In this document: positions 61,801 through 64,000 of the stretch, piece after piece
Position numbering within the stretch: position 1 is the first letter of the stretch
Layout: each line of letters begins with the position of its first letter
Assembly: GCA_011089965.1 (NCBI GenBank)
Contig: JAANAU010000003.1
Coordinates: forward strand, 94,434-158,433
Length of the DNA stretch: 64,000 nucleotides
Source: Magnetococcales bacterium
GTDB taxonomy: Bacteria > Pseudomonadota > Magnetococcia > Magnetococcales > Magnetaquicoccaceae
Reading direction: 5' to 3'
Made by a program: the position numbers and the translations under genes
The notes under the pieces: model-generated
Seen by the model: the letters and a program-made list of their open reading frames with translations, nothing else
Databases searched by the model: none
What the model was told of the DNA's origin: nothing

Positions 61801-64000
61801 GGCGCAGATCAATGCTGCCCTGAATGGTCTGGTTTATACCCTGGATGCCAACTTCCATGGGACCGACACCCTTGTCATGAACACGCGCGACTCCGGCAAT
61901 AGCGGAGCCGGAGGGGAGTTGCAGGATCGGGATGCCATCACCGTGACCGTGAATGCGGTGAACGATGCCCCGGTGCATCAGGTGCAATCTCCAACCGTTG
62001 CGGTGAACGAGGATGGCACGTTGATTTTCAATGTGGACAACAACAACCGGTTGCAGGTCGGTGATCAGGCCGATACGGCCCGGGAGGGGACAGACCGGTT
62101 GTCTACCGTTATTTCGGTTGCCCACGGCACTTTGACCGTGGCCTCCGGATCCGGGGCTGTTGTCACCTCGGATGGTTCGGCCAGTGTCACGCTGGTCGGT
62201 ACGGCCTCCCAGATCACCGCCGCTCTGTCGGGTTTGGGTTATGCCCCGACTGCCCAGTATAACGGGGTTGATACCCTGGTGATCCAGACGAGTGATCTGG
62301 GGAACAGCGGCAGTGGTGGGATATTGAGTGATCGGGATGAGATTGCCATCACGGTCCATGCGGTCAATGATGCCCCGGCCAATACCCTGGATAGCGGTTC
62401 TGTGACTGTGGTTGAAGATGGCAGCATCCGTTTTCATGCGGACAACGGCAACCAGATCCGCGTGACCGATGGCACCGATACCGGTCAGGCGGGAGCCACG
62501 GATCAATTGAGCACGCAGTTGAGCGTCTCTCTTGGCACACTGACCGTGGCTGCGGATTCCGGAGCCAAGGTGCAGGGCAACAATGGTGCGACCGTCACGA
62601 TTACCGGTACGGCGGCCCAGGTCAATGCCGCCTTGAATGGTCTGCTGTATCGACCTGTTGCCAATCTCCATGGAGAAGACAGTCTCAGAATCGTGACCAG
62701 AGATTATGGCAAAACCGGCACTGGCGGCGCACTGAGTGATACGGACAGCATCGCCATCGAGGTTGTGGCGAGCAATGATGCCCCGCTCAACCGTTCCCAG
62801 TCCGAGCAGTTGCGGGTCGATGAGGATGGCACGTTGATTTTCAACAGTGACAATCGCACGTTGTTGAGTGTCAGCGATGCAGCGGATACGGATCAGGAGG
62901 GCAGCGTGGATCGTGTGACCACACTGATCCGCGTAGAGCATGGCACCTTGACCGTGGCCCCGGGATCGGATGCAACCGTCAGCGGGGATGGCACGGCCAG
63001 TGTCACCTTGACCGGTACCTCTGTCCAGGTGAATGCCGCCTTGTCGGGCATGGGTTATCGCCCGATAGCGGATTTCAATGGGACGGACACCCTGACCTTT
63101 GAAACCAGTGATCTGGGCAACAGCGGTCCGGGTGGGACGTTGGTGACCAGCGACACCTTCTTGATCACGATTGCCGCCCTCAATGATGCTCCGGTCAATA
63201 CCGTGCCGACTGCCGAAGTGTTGGTACAGGAAGATGCCTTTTTGATCTTCAGTCTGAACCTTGAAAACGCCATCACAGTGGCCGATGTCAACGATATCGG
63301 ACAGAGTGGCAGCACGGATGCCATCTCCACGACCATTGCCGTCAACCAGGGCACACTCGTTGTGGCTGCCGGTTCCGGGGCCACCGTGACCGATGACGGC
63401 TCGTCGCGGGTCACGATTGCCGGAACAGCGGCGCAGATCAATGCTGCTCTGAACGGTTTGCGGTATACCCCCACTGCCCAGGTGTATGGGACGGATACCC
63501 TGACCATCACCACCAGCGACCTTGGCAACAGCGGTGACGGAGGGGTGATGAGCGATCAGGATACCGTTGCGATCCGGATCCAGTCCGTCAACGATGCCCC
63601 GGTCCATGTCATTGAGCGTTCCACTTGGACACTGGATGAGGATGGGCAAGCGATTTTTCAATCCACCCTGGGTACACAGATCGCGGTGAGCGATGCCTTG
63701 GATACCAGACAGGAAGGGGCCACAGACTCTGTGTCCACAGTGGTTGAGGTTCTGCATGGCACCTTGACCGTGACGCCGGATTCCGGAGCCAGCGTGACGG
63801 CGAACGGTTCCGGGCGCATCACTTTGGTGGGGAGTACGGTTCAGATCAACAGCGCCCTGGAGGGATTGGTGTATACCCCGGTGTCGCATTACAACGGGTC
63901 GGATACCCTGACCATCACCACCAGCGACCTGGGCAACAGTGGCAGCGGTGGCGCCTTGACCGATAGCGACAGCGTGGCGATCACCGTCAACCCGGTCAAA
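43880..64000 (+). CDS. Giant DUF4347 repeat protein (adhesin-like), open at the right edge
   Basis: One frame runs without a stop for at least 6707 codons. The N-terminus carries LMFMPLEPRLMFDGAA (residues 21-36), a motif typical of DUF4347 giants, then DUF4347 at about 95-255 (IHLLTHGSEATLRLG; LLLYGCKIASGEAG). Next come FG-GAP/VCBS repeats (284-573), an Ig-like domain, Calx-beta (711-826), three 118-residue FG-GAP repeats (829-1183), seven delta-60 repeats (about 1437-1820) and a YWTD-type propeller (about 2004-2256). Cadherin-like domains follow (about 2297-3587), another FG-GAP group (3588-3860), more cadherin-like domains, and a 136-residue array from 5621. There is no classical signal peptide, which fits type I-like export. 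ATG with GGGGAG 7 bases upstream. Probable role: surface attachment. The C-terminal export or retention signal is outside the window. Confidence 0.92.
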   Translation, partial: MGRKADHRSGKTGKQQMRANLMFMPLEPRLMFDGAAATTLADIHADTVPDAPPLVEPTRELADVETSRSSLSARVPPLPVEIRPADSTLNQGRKEVAFIDTSVADYQTLVDGIRPGVAIVQIDAEQNGLAQVARWAEINSDYDAIHLLTHGSEATLRLGSDTITNIHFTDTVTQSELATIGRALKSDGELLLYGCKIASGEAGQQFLTNLAALTGADVAASLDVTGGIAVHGNWNLEAATGDITTSSVITAAGQDAYQRELATGYTLADASTVGLSFVNLSTNVAMGDFDNDGIGDALVQPASTVAWTFYKGSATGSFSAVTGSGNPFMNITPSALGEQYVADFNGDGRPDVYINYGGSSGSTDSLVYLLLSNSNGYYTKKTFTEAGLVRTALSLNIAAGDFDNDGIADMLFQPASTAGWTFYKGSTSGIFSAVTGTGNPFRNVTPYVFGRQWVADFNGDGLVDVYSTYGSNQTAYVMFSGSNGYTLSTNTQAGLPTQGTSTNTAFGDFDQDGIADVLTQSAAGSTLKFFRGSTTNVFTEATGSNNPFNGMTFDLKRQYQNDFKGVGSVDIWSVAGSSTYSKVITANTPPPHVTSTFNNTTLGTTSAIDINVDRTVYGSTGLITIYNSNGTVFESYAGNDARVTITGTGSSTRIQLAHNTAFVAGQTYYVTMARDAFLDSATNAALRMRLGYDWKYGVPNSSMIRFTTTNPPPSVTLSVNNATIAEAAGISTVTATLSGTAATSTTVTIAATGTAMGSGTDYTLSSTSITIPAGQTTGTATITAVQDATDEVDETVIIDITAVSGGGGAAESGTQQQTVTILDDDPTPASGRWTSATTMNGTTATVGAATRWVPGDFDNDGDIDVLYQTGNSVGVGINLLVNNGSGTFSNIAAGSGGTFSSGIFNGVTINSVRVDGLYPADYDNDGDLDLVQTWAEPSASFKYFRNDGTSFTTLASLNGLVVTVGAATRWVPGDFDNDGDVDVLYQTSNTLGTGVNLLVNNGSGTFTNIAAGSGGAFTSGIFNGVTLESIRKEGLYPADYDNDGDLDLVQTWAEPSAAFKFFRNDGSFYTTLSSLNGTTVTVGAAARWRPGDFDSDGDIDVLYQTGNSLSVGINLLTNNGSGTFTNTAADATGAFTSGIFSGNTITTVRMTGLYPADYDNDGDLDMVQGWAEPSAYFKYFTQTGSPPRLTSSTPADNATNASTSANIVLNFSETVTTGTGVIQIRKSSDNALVESIVANGPRVTGSGTTSLTIDPTADLASGIGYYLTFAEGSIKDADNNIFSRLDPFRLEHNGIASPTFLNFTTAAPTGPTITSATYDAATGLLTVTGTNLTATTGSANDIVVNKLSISGQGGNSYTLTSGNVEISSATSFVVTLNSADKTALLAVLNKNGTSSMGGTSYNLAAADDWCAAVTAGESADLVNNGITLSGLPGVVGQAGQIDTTFGSLGYAQVTYANATVSGTHDGLYVYPSGTHAGKILTLTKGGANYDKVLVNRFNANGTADTTFGTNGQVAFTLYQATDIPASITVDSNNRIVVAGMGYLASTGDSNVAVARLTENGAIDTTFGSGGKVVMDLDPSSSGQVHHLTSVSVQDDNKIVVAGYAKYWNECLIMRFMENGNLDVNFDGDGKFWKNFYVPAGYTQADSNVQKYESFYGVQTSGDYIYAVGGDSTALRLVRLHKMTGTQDITFGTSGVFTATLGGNVAYSERPLIQSDGKIILVTTSKQGGSDQLSLTLMRVNTNGTVDTSFGTNGYTVQHINRPSDADYMPSAVLTSDGKIVVTTQGGIGHFQVQRYTGSGRLDGTFGTNGIKTIHFPHASLLSNSFTHVALTPSGDYIVQGYVRNGTVTVPALVKLFGSEQTGAMTYSFATTIQTINPIPREYVRDVIGVVIGTNGQSAPISASSFTFNTTGTTNVADISRMALYYTGGNDWFDTTTKVGDSVNNPSGSFTITAVQALTPEFNVFWLAAKTTAAATIDNNIDAQLTGLTVASAARTPTVTSPAGAKRIYNHLLPQLIWTDDYATGKIRSIATNGTSQQVLMNTAPLGLYQYGVAMDIVNDRLYFTQDDGRIRISNADGSGAHVIINSEIVRNGIAVHPTHLTTGRIFYATTLGTSHKIEIASLDGSSPSTLISNLANPVISMEIDITNNKLYWVEMDWSNGNGSLKRANLDGTGVTTLDTMSGTYPSGLGLDVNNNRVYYINGSEIKYMRLDGTGKSTLVDYANLSYYPMDLTIDPANGVLYWSDSYSATLYKTVIATPTTPTRISTSTLDAENNVTTSAGGSGIVYKPSSTAPVDPDQPSNTAPTLTTLSNQTGATEDTAYTITYTALAAAANEADAENNPISFRVEAVSSGTLTKNGSPVVAGTTLLASGESLVWTPAANANGTLEAFTVKAHDGQTASATAIAVNVAVSAVNDLPTSTNDSATTNEDTAITLAVTDFGTFADVEGSTLSKIQITTLPTVGSLTLNGSAVALNQEILAADILASLLAYTPAANASGTNYATIGFKVNDGTDYSASALTLTLNVTAVNDAPTATNDTLSVTEDQAKIIALTDFGTYSDVENNAIASVKITTLPTVGTLEYSNGTSWSAVTLNQIITVADINASRLRFTPATNANGNNYTTLGFQVSDGTAFSTTYTQTMNVSAVNDAVALTGAVVDSTWTEGTNTGVAYSGSSIYLFSSATLVDPDTTTSFTNATLTVSLPSYQTGELISLPATAGTVTYNSTTGQVGVSGTTVATLSGGYQANLVITFNSSATQSAIEAVMNKVTYTIYSNDNPTASTRVVTTTFSDAANGGSGGAMSTTMRGSLTLVATNDRPSLTATGATPTFTENGTGVALFSSATFGTVETGQNIEQLQLTVANIADGAAEMLVVDGTNISLTNGTTGTTPSNSYGYLVSVSGSTATVVFFKNTTPANWTTLLEGMKYRNSSDNPTTTSNRVVTLTSIRDSGRTANSGTDTTALNLSSTVTVAAVNDAPTGLGNLTLSAVAEDSVSPSGAALNTLTGLNFADADGTLGGVAVVGNSANAATEGVWQYSSNGGTDWFDIGTVGDDATALTLSASTLVRFVPVANYSGTPGGLTVRAIDNSHTGGFSSTAGSQTRVTVDTSTRGGAAAISNNTNTISTSITAANDAPTGLGNLTLAAVDENTSQPLGAAIGALTGINFQDVDSGASLRGVAVIGNTANSATEGVWQYSTDNRTNWHAIGAVGEGVTALALSSSTLVRFVPVANYNGTPPVLTVRALDNSYSGSFTSATATESRVTIDTTTRGGTTAIAVSSNTITTSVEAVNAAPVLTDTALVLGNVTEDPGTPAGAMGTLVSSLVVIDTNVTDSDSGAVTGIALTAHDANLTLYYSINNGTTWQVASNISSTNALLLRPEDRMALVPASNYNGSLATAITFRAWDQTSGTVGTQTDVSVNGGRSAFSSATDTASLTVVAVEDTPTLTGLDANTFTEAQVNGSPQLIDADVVLNAPDSTLGSITVTGLQPEDTVGIRNQGTGTGQIGFNSVTGVVTYQGTTIGSVPTGGAGSGMNGNGLTITLTGNPGYVAVDALLQNLTFSDLSNNPTTTRSLNIAVNLPGSGATFTQQTGANNPLSALTVGSYTAPVFVDIDNNGTLDLFVGDKTGAIRYFVNSGSTTVPSFAVGVSNPLNQVSGLVDFVDIDNDGDQDAFVAPPNTTTMTFYRNTGTASAPTFTPDANPLSVAPGGVYLAPTFVDIDHDGDFDAFVGSSTGVIYYFENTGTASSPTFTSRTGSANPLNAVSTGNLTYTTPTFVDVDLDGDQDFFFGYSLGYVHYYENTGSVSAPVFTSRTGAGNPLGSINYGSANYYTSPTFADINGDTRPEAVVGWNSGALNYYLNTSTSGGAISGSGAITITVTQSNDAPVLTPAAPVLTTLNEDQTGNAGQLVSSFLTGVADADTGAVEGIAIYNLSSGNGTWQYDTGSGWSAIGTVSTTQALLLRSTDSIRFVPDGNNATTASFDYHAWDRTSGSAGSKVDVTTRGETSAFSSANDTVSITVTAVNDAPTLDGSKVVNLSAISEDALNNSGQSVASLLQGASGHAISDVDQNALTGMAVTGSTVIGSGYWQYSSDNGSTWHALGAVTANAARLLQPADLVRYQPDLFTGGTASLTFRAWDQSSGTAHATADTTTNGTTTAFSSGNAATVQLTVNEVNDAPALGVSSGGITYTEAGAASAIDNVLTVTEDSGTIAGATIAISSGFTSGDSLNFSDQNGITGSFNSNTGLLTLSGSATTVQYQTALRSITFSSTNDDPTLVKTTRTLTWQVTDNEQTLSSTADRTLTITPTADAPTIASAPATWGYTEDDGARVVAANLTLADADDRELGSATVTLDPAATGFDASLEYLALTNTSAMTFLGGTAPVSATNFGTWTTWTASVQSINLTYTRATGVLALSGNADLSTYQGIVRMVNYVNGQDYPTAGDLTGENTRTLSWQVTDANSDGVGATASSMATTIITLVNADELPSVSGVGNTRSYSEGSTGVVLESGLSVSDPDSNNLLSATVKITAGLSAGDRLQANTLPAGISQSFDAQTGILTLTGNATSSDYQSALRTVAFSNTGDDPTVNNSSRTMIWQVVDSGGYTSRANETTVTTVNLTAQGDAPVLADLPTSSEVTMIENGTAVSVASELTVTDADDTRLTQASVALSGSGLNAAKEYLAMPTFTTTTGSMAANSDWTVANLNNTGIAASFTASTSTLTLSGTASLAAYQEVLRQIVYGNTDDDPTSGSPTRTLTWTITDANSDGVGAQTNTTTTSSITLHPASDVPTLASMPASTTGYTEGGSWVQLASGVVLADPDDANLASARVWISSGLTSGDMLAITASGITANYNGTTGVLTLTGSATKADYQAALRSVQFYSTSDDPTATTASRTISWQVTDANSDGTGAANSTVTDQTVLITASGDAPVITPGTAATFTEGNSATPINPALTVSDPDDTHITGGTVTLGSTVTGDVLAFASTYTSSQITGSYANGVFTLTGTATVAQYQEALRAVTFRNTGDEPNNNGAAQSRTMTWSLTDADSDETNPQTGTNTSTMNVVAVNDAPVVTAGATLSHTEGGVAAILDDTVTVSDADDTQISGATVTISSGYTTGDTLSFTATATITQASYTNGVLTLTGTDTLANYRAALRSVTFRNTGEDPTAISSSRGITWQVTDANSDQIGAANSTGVTSTINVTATADAPVISVTNTLNYNEGENPKAISDAMTLSDGDDIQMSGATITISSGLTAGDRLACTTTGNISSSYNASTGRLTLTGTDTLSNYQSVLRSVTFGSTVEDPTAGGAATSRTITWVVTDANSDGLGIQSSTSPTTVISVAAVNDAPTVTAGATLAYTENDGATVIDAGVIVDDVDSTRITGATVTISSGYTVGDLLAFTPQNGITGSFDASTRQLTLSCTTPSTLAAFQAALREVTFRSASDHPTTTSTTRTITWQVTDEASSGTNGNQTSSSVTSTVRITAVNDAPLLEDVALTMGTLSEDATAPVGAVGVLVSALTGGMTDPEGSATTGVAVISIGESSGSWYYSVDGGTNWNALESVSESNALLLSANANTRLYFRPNANWNGTDSSGLELRAWDGSAGSAGNKVDVSTNGGDTPYSSSTDAVAVTVTPVNDAPVNALDSATITVDEDGRCTFNAANTSRIAVNDEIDTNQSSATDLLSTTLQVLHGTLTVTSGSGATVTGDGSAGVTLSGTAAQINAALDGLVYAPIAQYNGSDTLTISTSDQGNTGSGGILSDQDTMTITVNAINDAPVLTIQDESIETNEDVNYTFSALNSALISVSDPNDNAQVGATDSLTVELAVQQGSLLVNPGSGATVTGDATASVTIAGTQAQLNLALGGLVYRPATHEHGSDTLTIAASDLGNSGSGGTLSHSGTINITIAARNDAPVNSLGSTTFTLEEDGSQTFDAAHQALLTVSDASDTGRGGTDALITELSASWGTLRVAEDSGATITGDGSKSVTIAGTAAQINAALNGLVYTLDANFHGTDTLVMNTRDSGNSGAGGELQDRDAITVTVNAVNDAPVHQVQSPTVAVNEDGTLIFNVDNNNRLQVGDQADTAREGTDRLSTVISVAHGTLTVASGSGAVVTSDGSASVTLVGTASQITAALSGLGYAPTAQYNGVDTLVIQTSDLGNSGSGGILSDRDEIAITVHAVNDAPANTLDSGSVTVVEDGSIRFHADNGNQIRVTDGTDTGQAGATDQLSTQLSVSLGTLTVAADSGAKVQGNNGATVTITGTAAQVNAALNGLLYRPVANLHGEDSLRIVTRDYGKTGTGGALSDTDSIAIEVVASNDAPLNRSQSEQLRVDEDGTLIFNSDNRTLLSVSDAADTDQEGSVDRVTTLIRVEHGTLTVAPGSDATVSGDGTASVTLTGTSVQVNAALSGMGYRPIADFNGTDTLTFETSDLGNSGPGGTLVTSDTFLITIAALNDAPVNTVPTAEVLVQEDAFLIFSLNLENAITVADVNDIGQSGSTDAISTTIAVNQGTLVVAAGSGATVTDDGSSRVTIAGTAAQINAALNGLRYTPTAQVYGTDTLTITTSDLGNSGDGGVMSDQDTVAIRIQSVNDAPVHVIERSTWTLDEDGQAIFQSTLGTQIAVSDALDTRQEGATDSVSTVVEVLHGTLTVTPDSGASVTANGSGRITLVGSTVQINSALEGLVYTPVSHYNGSDTLTITTSDLGNSGSGGALTDSDSVAITVNPVK
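44730..45620 (+). repeat. First FG-GAP/VCBS repeat group in the giant protein
   Basis: Repeated units with Asp-rich calcium-type loops (GDFDNDGIGDALVQP, DFNGDGRPDVYINYG, GDFDNDGIADMLFQP, DFNGDGLVDVYSTYG, GDFDQDGIADVLTQS). They alternate in a two-unit pattern, as expected for blades of a beta-propeller. Confidence 0.85.
46010..46360 (+). repeat. Calx-beta domain in the giant protein
   Basis: One Calx-beta domain: VTLSVNNATIAEAAGISTVT at the start, GSGTDYTLSSTSITIPAG in the middle and VTILDDD at the end. This fold binds calcium in Na/Ca exchangers and is common in bacterial adhesins. Confidence 0.85.
46366..47430 (+). repeat. Three tandem 354-bp repeats (FG-GAP blades)
   Basis: The marker GDFDNDGD/GDFDSDGD recurs at 46445, 46799 and 47153, exactly 354 bases (118 codons) apart. 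Each unit has two FG-GAP-type loops (for example GLYPADYDNDGDLDLVQ) and stays highly similar at DNA level, pointing to recent duplication or gene conversion. Confidence 0.88.
48190..49340 (+). repeat. Delta-60 (DUF5122-type) propeller repeats
   Basis: Seven units with the motif DTTFGTNG or similar (DTTFGSLG, DTTFGTNG, DTTFGSGG, DVNFDGDG, DITFGTSG, DTSFGTNG, DGTFGTNG), each followed by a strand of the type DNKIVVAG or DGKIVVTT. This is a second, different beta-propeller. Confidence 0.82.
49890..50650 (+). repeat. YWTD-like (LDL-receptor B) propeller repeats
   Basis: Repeats of the type LIWTDDYATGKIRSIATNG, LYWVEMDWSNGNGSLKRANL and LYWSDSYSATLYKTVI with NVDGT-like turns. They match the YWTD propeller fold, a third propeller type in the same chain. 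Confidence 0.75.
50770..54640 (+). repeat. First block of cadherin-like/VCBS domains
   Basis: Domains of about 100-170 residues, most starting at NDAPT-type motifs (TNDSATTNEDTAITLAVTDF; VNDAPTGLGNLTLSAV; NDAPTGLGNLTLAAVDENTS). These are extended rod-forming adhesin domains with calcium-binding linkers. Some are near-duplicates, such as the pair at about 52790-53270 and 53260-53740. Confidence 0.8.
54640..55460 (+). repeat. Third FG-GAP group, about 60-residue units
   Basis: Units such as APVFVDIDNNGTLDLFVGD, FVDIDNDGDQDAFV, PTFVDIDHDGDFDAFVGS and PTFVDVDLDGDQDFFFGY, each followed by an NTGT(A/S)S(A/S)PTFT segment, form another blade-like array inside the cadherin-like rod. Confidence 0.82.
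55480..60740 (+). repeat. Second block of cadherin-like domains, about 138-residue units
   Basis: Repeated domains with starts DAPVI/DAPTV and inner motifs such as ATVTISSGYTTGD, GVLTLTGTDTLANYRAALRS and DPTAxxxSRTITWQVTDANSD. In the better-conserved part, unit starts lie near 58621, 59038, 59449, 59869 and 60290. Confidence 0.8.
60740..64000 (+). repeat. C-proximal array of about 408-bp repeats
   Basis: NDAP starts at 60740, 61148, 61556, 61961, 62366, 62774, 63182 and 63590: intervals are 405 or 408 bases (135-136 codons). Each unit has GTLTVxxGSGATVTGDG, GTAAQINAALNGLVY and DTLTITTSDLGNSGSGG. The array continues past the window edge. Confidence 0.9.

Noticed and set aside
61457..63889. 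810-codon open frame on the minus strand
   Set aside because: It lies antisense to the repeat array of the giant gene and its apparent repeats mirror those of the real frame; its residue composition (Gly, His, Arg, Gln-rich) is typical of an antisense shadow.
60740..64000. Regular repeats considered as a CRISPR-like or satellite array
   Set aside because: The units are 405-408 bp, in frame and encode conserved protein domains, with no spacer structure.

Overview
The window carries about 64 kb of densely packed bacterial DNA of moderately high G+C with Gram-negative gene content: a FadL-type porin, TolC and HlyD proteins, periplasmic enzymes, a lipoprotein, RpoH, a Bat operon and PHP-type DNA polymerase III. 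No 16S gene or other decisive marker is present. A sulfur-globule-like protein, a bacterial cereblon (CULT) protein and Rpn/DUF4351 nucleases fit a chemotrophic, possibly sulfur-oxidising proteobacterium, perhaps near the Magnetococcia or magnetotactic Alphaproteobacteria. That placement is inference. I saw no tRNA, rRNA or CRISPR array.

Layout. 1-6.4 kb (minus strand): the 5' end of dnaE, a secreted SEL1-repeat protein, and an operon batA - batB/C fusion - batD - CULT (cereblon-like) with overlapping stop and start codons. 6.7-9.4 kb: a chemoreceptor and a rhodanese. 9.4-15.7 kb: a paralogous pair of Met-rich membrane coiled-coil proteins, a SUMF1-fold protein, a FadL porin, rpoH with a sigma32-like promoter, a lytic transglycosylase and a TauD-like dioxygenase. 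15.8-22.1 kb: a PHP/zinc-ribbon/UvrD helicase fusion, then a disturbed locus with an Rpn-like DUF4351 nuclease, a decayed IS66 element with intact ends and a 5'-truncated AAA_13 ATPase, bracketed by a 20-bp direct repeat. 22.3-29.4 kb: an FKBP isomerase, the sulfur-globule-like protein, mobA, a hybrid histidine kinase, two small proteins, a second Rpn nuclease and endonuclease IV. This second Rpn gene sits between perfect 62-bp direct repeats that leave both neighbouring genes intact. 29.4-33.8 kb (minus): a periplasmic isoaspartyl methyltransferase, a membrane spermidine-synthase-like protein and an alpha/beta hydrolase. 34-37 kb: a type I secretion ABC/HlyD pair. 37-37.5 kb: a small holin-like pair. 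37.6-43.6 kb (minus): a four-gene export operon (TolC-SH3, adaptor, GAF-HlyD, M50-HlyD). 43.88 kb to the right edge: one open frame of at least 6707 codons encoding a giant DUF4347 surface or secreted protein.

How parts may work together. The giant protein, the divergent M50/GAF/HlyD/TolC operon and the nearby ABC/HlyD pair look like one export and adhesion system. The Bat operon has a cereblon-type ligand-binding protein as its last coupled gene, which suggests a link between envelope or oxidative-stress protection and CULT ligands. Both Rpn-type genes lie between directly repeated sequences, which suggests that these single genes insert as small mobile units.
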